Of a DNA stretch of 64,000 nucleotides, positions 24,804-36,000 are shown in pieces (positions within the stretch are counted from its first letter, which is position 1; each line of letters begins with the position of its first letter). Origin of the DNA: Zygaena filipendulae (Eukaryota > Arthropoda > Insecta > Lepidoptera > Zygaenidae); assembly GCA_907165275.2 (NCBI GenBank), contig OU015672.1:912501-976500 (forward strand). Direction: 5' to 3'. Under the pieces are notes generated by a model, which did not search any database, had not been told where the DNA came from, and saw only the letters and a list, made by a program, of their open reading frames with translations. The position numbers and the translations under genes are program-made.

Positions 24804-25738
24804 CAGGTAAATACGGATGGAAAGGCGTAAGAGAGACAAAACGATCAAGCGGCCAGTAGCTGTCTCTATTTGCCGCAGGAGCGCCGCACTTTTGACCTTC
24901 AGAAAAGAGATAGGTATAGGCCATGCGTTAGCTTTGTCTCTTTCTAAACAGTGGTTTGTTCTGTGACGGTACCGCTCTTTCCATTTCTCCATGTCCATGG
25001 GAGAAATAGAACTAGCTGACGATAATTATATTCTTTACTCTATATTTATATTTTATAATGACTATACAACCTTAAAACTATGTAAAAACGAATTAAATAC
25101 TATTCGGCACTGTATCTCTTAAGTAACTAACGCATTTTAATACAGTGTGAGTCTGGATAAAGTGTACAAATGAAAATGAGGGATACTATGTTCAATTTTA
25201 TCGACGAAAAAAATAATAAAAAAATTAAAAATTTTTTTTTGAATTTTTGACGATTTTTTTAAAATTTTGGTTCGCGTTAGGGTTCCCCTCGTAAACAAAA
25301 CACTATAACTTTTAAAATAAACGGTAGATTGTCAAGATAAAAACTGAATTATGATCAGAGCTTATGGGGCGTCTTAATAAAATCAAAAATTTTAATCAAA
25401 ATTATTTACAATTCAAAATAATGGCGTTTATTTAACAAACAAAAGTATTTTTTTGCATAGTTTTTTCAGTAATTTTAAAATTGCTTAATAAAATGTGGTA
25501 TTAACATACATTTTTTAAGGCTTACAATTATTCTACATCATACTAGCTTTCAAATGGTAAAAATTTTACGTTTATAACTTAATCACAACATTTTTTATCA
25601 GCTGTCAAAGAAGGCCTTCAAAGTATGGTATTTAATGAACAAAGGCGCGGTGAATGTTTAGGGTACATTTTATTGCATTTCAGGTAAAAAAGTTTTGTAA
25701 CTGCACGTGGGCTTAAGTTTAGGGGTACGGGAAGAGAC

Positions 25739-25948
25739 CAGTGTTGCCGTTTTAGCTACTTTGTAGCTAGATCTAGCGGATTTTGAACGTATTTAGCTAC
25801 TTGAATTGATCATGGTTTCATACATTTTAGCTACTTATTATTACTTAATGCTCCATACATTTAGCTACATTTCAGCACAAAATTACATAAACTGGCAACT
25901 TTTACGACAGATTTAGCTACTTTAATACCAACTGAGACGGCAACACTG
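25739..25948. mobile_element. Nested hAT-type MITE (210 bp) with 8-bp target duplication
   Basis: Ends CAGTGTTGCCG and CGGCAACACTG are inverted repeats. The flanks duplicate GAAGAGAC (25731-25738 and 25949-25956), an 8-bp duplication as expected for hAT. Inside, TTTAGCTACTT-like motifs recur about five times in both orientations near the ends, like hAT subterminal repeats. It sits between the left TIR and the transposase ATG of the larger transposon. Confidence 0.9.
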
Positions 25949-26057
25949 GAAGAGACAAACAAAGACAGTCGCTCCGAATTACTCGCCGCTGCTACACGTT
26001 TCGTCATTACTCTCGTTAACCAACTTCTCTAGTTCATTCTCTAGTGTTTTGGAGATA

Positions 26058-27155
26058 ATGCCGCGTTTAACTGAATTCCCGCCGGCACACATCGCTGATA
26101 TTGAGTTTTATTATGGAATGGCACGAGGTAGAGCCAGAGCCGCTCACACTGCTTACGTAGCTGCGTTTCCTAACAGGCGACCGGTGCCATCTGCTCGGAA
26201 CTTCCAAGAAGTCCACCGAAGATTATGTATTGTTGGACTTGGATCAAATGCCAGAGACCGCCGCGAGTCTGAAGTGATTATTGATGTGTCTGTCGAACAA
26301 GCAGTACTGAGGGATTTGTTTGCTGATCCAACCATTAGCACCAGACGTCTAGCTTTGAGACATGGAATATCGCAAAAATCAGCGTGGCGTATTTTAAAAA
26401 AAGAAGGTCTGCATCCTTATCATTATCAGAGGGTGCAGCACTTACATGAAGAGGTAGACTGCCGTCCAAGATGCGTTATGTCAACATGGATTCTGTCAAA
26501 AACTAGACAAAACCCAAACTTTCCAAAAAAAATTTTATGGATGGACGAGTCAACATTTACAAGGGATGGTATAACCAACTGCAGAAATTTGCATAAGTGG
26601 TGCCCTAAAGGTGAAAACCCAAAGTTGAAAAGATCTTCAACGTTCCAAGTGAGATATTCAGTAAATGTTTGGGCTGGTCTCATTGACGACATTTTGCTTG
26701 GACCAATAATACTGCCGGGAACATTAACTGGTGAAAGGTTTTTAACGCTTTTACGCGAAGAACTACCTGAATTGCTGGCAGATGTCCCACTGGCTTTGCG
26801 CCGAAGAATGTACCTACAAATGGATGGATGTCCTGCTCATTATGCAAGTAATGTAAGATCATTTTTAAATGAAATTTATCCGAACCATTGGATTGGCCGG
26901 CAAGGACCTGTGGGGTGGCCTGCGCGTTCACCTGATATGACGCCCCTCGACTACTTTTTATGGGGTACAATGAAACAACGCGTCTACAATTCCCCAATCA
27001 ACAGTGAAGCCGATTTACAAGATCGCATAATTAATTGTGCACATGATTTAAAAAATGATCGCGAGATGATAAGAAGAGCGACACAACAAATCGTTCTTCG
27101 CGCTACTATGTGTCTGCAAACAAGAGGTGGACATTTTGAGCATTTAATGCAATAA
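26058..27155 (+). CDS. IS630/Tc1-mariner-type DDE transposase
   Basis: 365 residues from the ATG at 26058. The N-terminal half carries helix-turn-helix motifs (STRRLALRHGISQKSAWRIL). The catalytic core shows D163 in LWMDESTF, D256 in LQMDGCPAHYA and D298 in RSPDMTPLDYFLWG. Second-to-third spacing is 41 residues, i.e. DD41D, unlike mariner (DD34D) or Tc1 (DD34E). DD41D groups are described in the superfamily; membership needs a tree. No stops or frameshifts. It should cut and paste the element through the long terminal inverted repeats around it. Confidence 0.92.
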   Translation: MPRLTEFPPAHIADIEFYYGMARGRARAAHTAYVAAFPNRRPVPSARNFQEVHRRLCIVGLGSNARDRRESEVIIDVSVEQAVLRDLFADPTISTRRLALRHGISQKSAWRILKKEGLHPYHYQRVQHLHEEVDCRPRCVMSTWILSKTRQNPNFPKKILWMDESTFTRDGITNCRNLHKWCPKGENPKLKRSSTFQVRYSVNVWAGLIDDILLGPIILPGTLTGERFLTLLREELPELLADVPLALRRRMYLQMDGCPAHYASNVRSFLNEIYPNHWIGRQGPVGWPARSPDMTPLDYFLWGTMKQRVYNSPINSEADLQDRIINCAHDLKNDREMIRRATQQIVLRATMCLQTRGGHFEHLMQ

Positions 27156-28217
27156 CTAACCAATAAGTAACCAATTGATTATTAAAAATAAATAATAAAA
27201 GTATTTTGTTTCGCCTCCAAAAAAATATCCACAATAAATGATAAATACCACTTTTGGAGATCCTTTTTTGACAGCTGATAAAAAATGTTGTGATTAAGTT
27301 ATAAACGTAAAATTTTTACCATTTGAAAGCTAGTATGATGTAGAATAATTGTAAGCCTTAAAAAATGTATGTTAATACCACATTTTATTAAGCAATTTTA
27401 AAATTACTGAAAAAACTATGCAAAAAAATACTTTTGTTTGTTAAATAAACGCCATTATTTTGAATTGTAAATAATTTTGATTAAAAATTTTGATTTTATT
27501 AAGACGCCCCATAAGCTCTGATCATAATTCAGTTTTTATCTTGACAATCTACCGTTTATTTTAAAAGTTATAGTGTTTTGTTTACGAGGGGAACCCTAAC
27601 GCGAACCAAAATTTTAAAAAAATCGTCAAAAATTCAAAAAAAAATTTTTAATTTTTTTATTATTTTTTTCGTCGATAAAATTGAACATAGTATCCCTCAT
27701 TTTCATTTGTACACTTTATCCAGACTCACACTGTATTGTAGTTATTATAATAATATTCTAATGAAATATAACAATTACGTAAGGCCAAAGGCTTTTAGAC
27801 AAAGTAGACTGTTTTTACGGACCTTATAGGAGAGAAGCGATAACCGCTGTAAAAAATATAGCGTCTGAAAGGATTCGTTTAAAAAGGAACCGATTATAGA
27901 GTAAGTAGGTTCTTTAAATACCTACAATTTTTGACGATAATTCTGCAATACTGCAACACAATATAAAAAAATGCACCTCACCAATGCGTTTTGATGTACT
28001 TAAATAACTTCCGAAAAAAAAAACCCATCTGAATTGGCTGTATGGACTAAGTTTCCTTTGCCTTCCCCGAAAGGGGTGAACTTTACAAAAAAAAAATGAC
28101 ATTTTTTAATATCAAGACTAAATTCTGCAAAAATTACTATCAAAAAATTAATATTCACCGTATTTTTAACATACCTACCTATTCTCCTATCGAATTCCTT
28201 TTATATGAATAGGCTTG

Positions 28218-28483
28218 TTTCCGGGGTATGAAAAACAAAATTCTAATAATTAGTCCGTCTTGTAGATTAATAAAAAATATTGGACATGATTTTTTTTATT
28301 TTTTACGTAATCAAAAAATATCGGAGATACATTAAGTCGAAATTTCACGTGACGTCACGCCGTGCTACACTTTATAGGACGCGACATTTTTTTATTAACT
28401 AAAAAAATTAAAAAATACGCGTCCAATATTTTTTATTAATCTACAAGACGGACTAAAAATTAAAAGTTTGACAAGCCCCTTAT
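28218..28483. repeat. CRE-carrying MITE, short variant with long inverted repeats
   Basis: Both ends read TAGTCCGTCTTGTAGATTAA (second inverted), giving arms longer than in other copies. One TGACGTCA at 28350-28357. It looks like a rearranged or sister subfamily in which the same terminus is present at both ends. Confidence 0.75.
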
Positions 28484-29259
28484 CTTAGAAGATATAATTT
28501 TTTATAGCGGTTGGCGCTAGTTTCAGTCCTGTAAAGGCCTGAATAAGAAAGCGGACACAAAATTATATGAAACAAAATTATATATTAAATTAAATTATAT
28601 GAAACTGCTTTTAATATTTTCTGAGCCTCTCTTGTGTAGATTATATTATATATTACAGTCACACTTATAGAATACATGCAACCAGTAGTTGAAATCTTGG
28701 AGGATATTTAACCAAAACCCAAAAAGGAGACAACATAGTTGGAAGATCCATGGCCTGCCAGACCAGATATTATTATAAAATTTATATTACTTGTGACCAA
28801 TTTCACTGTCCAATGTCATGTGAGCGATAGTTCATTCCCCCACTAAAAGTTGTACATTTTTCCGAAAATTCCCGCCCTTAGTTAAATATACAACCTAAGA
28901 GCAAAACCGACTTCAAATTTTCCAAAACCCTCAATAAATGTATGCGATAACTTTAAGAGATATATTATTATTGTATACAACAAAAGCTTTCTTTAAGTAT
29001 ACAATAATAAAGAATAATAGTAAATTTTATAAACATTACACATAGCATAAACAAAAAATATATTTTTCTTTTCCACATTGTGGAAAAAATTAAATTTACT
29101 GTCACAAAAAAAGGTACGTACTTTTTATCATATAGATGAATAATAATAATGTACAAAATCTAAAATTAGCTGCAGGTTTGTTATACATATAGTGTCTTGT
29201 ATGATGAGATTTATAGAGAAAAATGGCCATATTTACCTCACTCTTGTATATGACACGTG

Positions 29260-29945
29260 GTAAAATTGAATACAAATATTTACAGAGCTGAAAGTATACG
29301 TTGTAACAAACAGGATGCGCGAAAAAATTATATTATAAGTTCGGTAGTTTTTCAGAATACGACGAAAATAAATTCATTGAAAAATCATTATAAATTACAT
29401 TCAGCAGGTACACAATACACGTAGCTCACTAATACGTATACAAGGCGCGTGCCGCGCACACAGCGAGCGGTGCATCAGCTGTTCAGCTCGATCGAGGTCA
29501 TTGACCTTACGATACCGGCCGCGCGTGTGTGTAAAGCGATTGAGCAGCGAGCACCTTCACAGATTTTCTTTTTGATTTGATTTTTCTTTGCTATCGGGGT
29601 GTATTTTCTGTGGCTCATAGTCAACAATTGTCATTGCTCATTCGTTCAAATACATAGAATGTCATATTATTGCTCATAGCATCATATAGAATGTCTTTGC
29701 TCATAGCTCATAGTATTGCGTACAGATCACGCTTTGTTGTACAGTATAATTATACTACCTGTATCTAATAATACTGACATTCGTAGGTGCCTTTATGAGG
29801 CCTAAATCGAAATAAAGCAATTTGAAATTTGATTGAATTTAATTTTGTTTGAAATTTTTTCTCTCTTTTTTATTTCATGAACATGTTTATGACGGTGTAT
29901 ACTTTCAACCCAGTAAATATTTGCAGCAAATTTTACCACATGTTA
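29260..29945. repeat. Left arm of a large inverted repeat around the sax 3' exons
   Basis: 29260-29595 and 29865-29945 match 32375-32760 in reverse complement (GTTCGGTAGTTTTTCAGAAT, GCATCAGCTGTTCAGCTCGA, AAATATTTGCAGC). A roughly 270-bp insertion with an A-rich AATAAAGCAATTTGA tail separates the two parts of this arm. Confidence 0.75.
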
Positions 29946-30059
29946 TATAGATAAAGATAAAGATGTTTCTGTGGGGTTCTGCTCACCCTCGGTCCGCGAT
30001 GATGTGACGCCGGCTAGGTTGCGTTCCGAAACTAGGACACTCCGGGTACGTTCCGGCGT

Positions 30060-33000
30060 TCACACGGAGACCTCGTAGTCTTGGTTGACGTGCACGGCGG
30101 GGTCGGCGACGGCCAGCTTGAGCAGGCTGCGCCGGAGGCGGAGCGCCGACAGCCGGATGGAGGGGTTGTGGTGCCAGCACTCCGCCATCAGCCGCGACAC
30201 GCCCACCAGCGTCTGCGGGGCGGGGGGCGAGCGGGGGGTTCCGTGACATAAGCACATCTAGTATCTTTAAACGAGCAATTCATATATACATATGTATCTA
30301 TACTAATATTATAAAGAGCAAAAGTTTGTGAGTTTGTGACGTTGCAGGGGGTAATCTCTGGATCTACTGAACCGATTTTGAAAATTCTTTCACTTAAAGG
30401 CAGCTACAGTAGTCCTGAGTGTCATAGGGTACTTTTTATTTCGGAATTCCTTCGGGAACTCCGAATTTCTCGCGGGTTTCTGTACCTCTGACAACGTGCA
30501 TGAAAAATTTCGTGATGATCGGTTGAGCCGTTAAGGCGTGAAAGCGTAACAAACAAACACTCACTTTCAAGTTTCATGTTTATAATATTAGCGTTATTGT
30601 TACTACTACTATAATACTTGCTGTTTCCCGCGGTTTCACCCGCGTGAATTTCAAGTTTTCAGGGTCGAAAATTGTAAAACATGGTCATGTAGTATGGGTA
30701 TGTTCCCTTATTTTGATACCTTCTTTTAGGATGGGGACCAATACCCTCTCTCTCTCTCTCTCTCTTTCTCTAACTCTGTTTTCCCCATGTTTTTGAGGGA
30801 TGGGAATCGATCAACCGATACTCGTTATCTCTCTCTCTAGCTGTTCCCCGTTTTTTGAGGGATGGAACCCTTACTCTTTCTCTCTATCTGTTCTCCCCAT
30901 ATGTTTGGGGTATGGGGATCGATCCTCATTTTATTTCCTTCTCTCCAACTGTCTTCCCCTTTTTTTTTGGGGAGTGGGACGGGGGCCGGGTGGAGTCATA
31001 GGCGTATAGAGGGGGGGGGCCGGGAACACCCCAGGACGGTCTAGTGCCCACCTCAGGATGTTGGGCTACCGATTCGAAAATCTATAATACTGATAACTAA
31101 CTTCGACTACGATTACGACTCTTCAAATTTGTAGACTTAATTTTTTAAAAGTTTGCACCCGCGACCCCCGCGAGTATAAATATGACATGTCAGGGGCATG
31201 GCCCCCCCCTGAAAAATAACCCTAGATACGCCAATGGGGGGGTATCTATCTCTGTCTCAATCAAATCAAATATTCTTTACTGTCACCAAAAACATAAATA
31301 CACACGGTGGGAAATACAGGCAACAAAGGGCGGCCTTGTTGCTTAAAAGCAATATCTTCCAGGCGACCTGTGCCTATCTCTCTCTCTCACCGGATGCGCG
31401 TCAGCGGGCGGCGGCGGCGGGCGCGCGCGCTCGGCGCACACCAGCTTGCGCATGTCCTCGAAGCCGGGGTCGGGCGGCGCGAGGTGCGCGTACGGCGCGG
31501 CGTAGGGGCGCGGCGCGGCGCCGGCGCCGGCTCCGGAGCCGGTGCGCGACACCACCTCCCACATCACCAGCGCGAACGAGTACATGTCGCACTTCATGAA
31601 CGACTCGAAGCACTGCAGGTTTATACTGCGGATGCGGACCGACGGCCGATGATAATAATAATCCTCGAGAGTGGTCATGCGTTGCTCTACTGGGATCGCT
31701 CTATTGTCACGGACAGGACTATTGTTTTCAATAATAATAATATATGTAATAATATGTGTAGTATATACCACGTTTGCTTGGTTTCCACGACACAAGCTAT
31801 ATGAGCTTAGTGTGGGATCAAGTAAATCTGTGTGTTGTTTAAAAAAAATAAAATAAAAAAAAAAAAAAATAAACCTGACATTGTGGTGATCGATCGGTCC
31901 CGACGCCGGGCAATGATCGTTGACGTCACCATTCCACATGACGAGGACCTCGTGAGAGCCAAAAAGGACAAGGTCAGCAAGTACCTTGACCTGGCCCATG
32001 AGGTAACCGCTATGTGGAATGTTGACTCCACGACCATTGTTCCGATAGTTGTTTCGGCAAACGGTTTAATAGCGAAGAGTCTCGATTAACATCTCGAGGG
32101 ACTCTCCCTAGGCTTAAGGCTTAAGGCTTAAGGGTCAGATGCAGAAGGCGGTAATTCTCGACACGACACGCATTGTACGGAGGTTCCTGTCTCTGTGACC
32201 TTAACCACCGGTAGTTTGAGCCCTGCTCCGCTGCCGTTAGCACACTAGGTTTAGGTTTTTTATAATATTTATTATTTTGTTTAAAAAAAAAGACAAAACA
32301 ACAGTTACAATTTAAAATACCTATTAAGAAATCTAAAATTACTTAAGCAATAATGGGTATGTTCCATTATAATATTAGATGTGGTAAAATTAGCTGCAAA
32401 TATTTTACATGTTCATAAAATAAAAAATAAGGATTTTTTTTTAAATCAATCAAAAAAAAACCAGTGAAGGCGCTCGTCGGCAATCGCTTTATACACACAT
32501 CGCCGCGCGCCGGTATCTTTGGGTCAATGACCTCGATCGTACCGACCAGCTGATGCATCGCTCGCTGTGTGTGCGGCGCGCGCCTCGTTTACGTATTAGT
32601 AAGCTACGTGTAATGTGTACGTTGTGAATGTAGTTGTGTATTTTCAATGGATTTGTTTTCCTCATATTCTGACAAACTACCGAACTAAAAAAAATATTTT
32701 TTTTTGTTCATCCTGTCAGTTTATAACGCATACTTTCAGTTTTACCACATCTTGTACATTATCACTGTATTGCTTGTCTGTTCTGCTGTATGTCGGTGGT
32801 TCTCACCTCTGGTCCAGCAGCTCGGGGCTCATGTACCGCTTGGTGCCCTGCCGCGGGTGGTGCAGGCGCGCCGCCACGTGCTCGCGCGTCGCCGACAGCC
32901 CCAGGTCCCCGATGCAGCACTCGCCGTTCGCCTTCACCAGGATGTTCTTCGACTTTATGTCGCGGTGCACGATCGCCGGCTTGCCCTGGAACACGTCCGA

Positions 33001-36000
33001 GGTCAGTTTCGCGATGTAGCCGCCGCCGACCAATCCGACCATACGCAACCGTTTCATGAAACTGGCTGGTTAAAACTGATCATATCGTTTGAACGTCAAC
33101 GTCAAACAATTTGGGCAACAATGTTTGGTTGAAATTCACAGTTTTGCGATTATACTTGACAAAAGAAGTTTTTTTAAAGTTAGAGCATTTGTTCTAACTT
33201 GATTAGCAAGTGTGGATCGTTTACATGTCTGTCCTATTTATTATTGACTCTGCGGATCAAGAGTAGTCACTAGTCATAAGTCCTCTCTAGTTAATTTATT
33301 ATCTCTGCGAGTCGAAGGGTAGTCGCTAGTCACCTGCCCTGCAGATTGAAGGTTAGTCACTAGTCACATGTCCTGCGGGTCGAAGGGTAGTCACTAGTCA
33401 CATGTCCTGCGGGTCTAAGGGTAGTCGCTAGTCCCATGTCCTGCGGGTCGAAGGGTAGTCGCTAGTCACATGTCCTGCGGGTCTAAGGGTAGTCGCTAGT
33501 CACATATCCTGCGGTTCGAAGGGTAGTCACTAGTCACATGTCCTGCAGGTCGAAGGTTATAGTCACTAGCTAATGTCCTGTGGGGCGAAGAGCAGTCACT
33601 AAAGTCACCTGCGTGCCGTGTATGTCCGTGTGCAGGTGCAGCAGCCCGTTGACGGCGGACAGCAGCAGCACCATCGCCTGGTGGCGCGACAGCGTCGTGT
33701 TGTTCAGGTGCTCGTACAGCGAGCCCAGCGGGTGGTAGTGCGTGATCAGCCACAACTGCGGACACAAAGTGAATCAATCCTATAAACACGAAAGTTTTTA
33801 TGTATAGATGTATGTTTGTTACTCTTTCACTCAAAAACTACTGACTAGATTTTAATGAAACCTTACAATAGTACAGCTTATACATACGGTACTTTTTATC
33901 CCGGAATTTCCGCGGGATCTCCGAAATTACCACGGGTGAAACCGCACGGGTCAGCTAGTATTAAAAAAATCCTTTCTTATCGGATGCCTACGTCATACAA
34001 AGAACACACCCTCCAAGTTCCAGGACTCTACGATCAGCGGTTCAGGCTGTGCGTTGATCCGTTCAGTCAGTCATTCGGGACAAAGCATTTTATAGGTATA
34101 TAGATCAGTGGTGGGCAAAGTACGACCCGCGGGCCAACTCCGGCCCGCGAAATGATTCAATCCGGCCCGGATGTAAGTAAAGTAAAGTACCCTATGTCAC
34201 TTAGATCACTTTAGCTTCCTAACTATAAGAAGTAGATCGATAGATAACAAACTCACAAACTCTGGAGTTCCCGCGGGAATTCCGGGATAAAAAGTACCCT
34301 ATGTCACTCAGGATCACTGTAGCTTTCTATAAGTGAAATAATTTGACAGAAATAGTCTCCACCAACTACAGGCAGAACTCCTTTATGTGGCGAGCGAGTG
34401 ACAATTTCAACAAACTATCCAAAAAATATGACTTTGATTTGTTTAACACTAGCTGTGAGTCGGCGAGGTGAGTATTAGAAAATTCGTTTTTTGTAACCAA
34501 AAAATAATACATGGTCGGACTTAGTTCCCACCGTGTAAGTTGCTGCTGCCTATTGAGCAATTGATGTTTTTGTTTATTATTCCACTACCCATGTGCGAAA
34601 ATCTGTAATCGGCTTTTTTGTTTGACACTCAAATGTTCATTATATTTTTGTAGCTGTTGATTTTCAAGTAAAATAAAATAAAAATAAAATAAAAATAAAA
34701 TTTTCAAAATCGGTTCAGTAGATCCGGAGATTACCCCCTACAACGTCACAAACTCACAAACTTTTGCTCTTTATAATATTAGTTATAGATAGACAAATAA
34801 ACACGGCACCTGCGTGCAGCTGTTCCTGCTGATCATGTCGCTGCCGATGTACGCGAGGATGTTGTCGTGGCGCAGCATCACCGTGCTGTACACCTCCGTC
34901 TCGCGGCGCCAGCTCGCCTCGTCGCGCGAGTAGAAGATCTTCACCGCCACGCTGTCCGAGTACCACTGGCCGCGCCACACCTCGCCGTAGCGGCCCTGCG
35001 CACCAGACACCGTACCGTGTTGGGGTCACTGTGCATGGGCAACCGACCCGGTGCTTGGGAAGAAAACCCGATAAAATCCTGCCTGCCTGCCTGCCGATAA
35101 AACCCATAATAGGCAGGTTTTTGTCAGGTTTAATTTTAATCCCAGACACCACGTTGATTGTCCATCCATGGTGAGCAGGCAGTCAGACATCGTGTGCTAC
35201 TGCGCCATTCGTGTACGTTACCTTCCCAACGCACTCGATGAGCGCCACCTGCTTGGCGAGCGTGCGCTGCACCATGAGCGGCAGGCCGGAGCCCGAGCCG
35301 CTGCTCACGGAGCGCTCCAGGTACTCGCGCAGCGTCGAGTCGCCGGCGGCGGTGGCGCGCACGCCGCCCACCGCGCCGCCCGCGCCCACGCTCACCGACC
35401 CGTCTGCCACATACACAATATACATAGATAACTCTTTATTGTGCCTACACACAAAAAAGGAGTTAAAAAACTTAAAAGACGACCTTATCGCTTAAAGCGA
35501 TCTCGCCCAGGCAACCTTTAAGTGGACAGATTTTTAGCAGACTAGCTGCCTCCCGCGGTTTCACCCGCGGTAATGTCGGAGTTCCGAAGAACTCGGGAAT
35601 AAAAAATTAAGATTGGTTGAGGCGTAAAAGCGGAACAAAAATTTGAAGATTTCATAGCTTTACATAATTAAAAAAAAAAAAAAAAATACCTTCGTAAATA
35701 GTGCTGGCCACCGACGGAGTGTACACCTTCGATGAGAAATAACTGGAGTCCACGCCCAGCTTGTACAGTGACCCTCTTGACGCCCTCAATCTGTAACCAT
35801 TATTTTTAGTCTTATACTTTTTATTCATCTTAATTTTAAATCTTTCTGTTATACTTATAAAAGCTTTCTATGCCCCCAAACAAATCCTAGATCCACGCCT
35901 GGCTCTTGGGAAGCGTTGAGCTACACTGCGGCGTTTAGCTCCAATACCGAGCCGGGTTTCACCAATACGGTTTAATTTCACAGATACGGAGAGAAATTGA

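Larger units (their letters stand above)
25143..27733 (+). mobile_element. Full-length Tc1/mariner-superfamily DNA transposon (DD41D-type) with 472-bp TIRs
   Basis: The left end CAGTGTGAGTCTGG is mirrored at the right end (CCAGACTCACACTG). Both are flanked by TA (25141-25142, 27734-27735), the usual target duplication. The inverted repeats run 25143-25614 and 27262-27733, equal in length (472 bp) with few mismatches and no net indels. One intact transposase lies between. Near-identical arms and an open ORF suggest a young, possibly autonomous insertion. Confidence 0.93.

Noticed and set aside
33240..33608. CRISPR-like array of spaced repeats
   Set aside because: Units are contiguous 34-mers with no unique spacers, in an intron of an animal gene.
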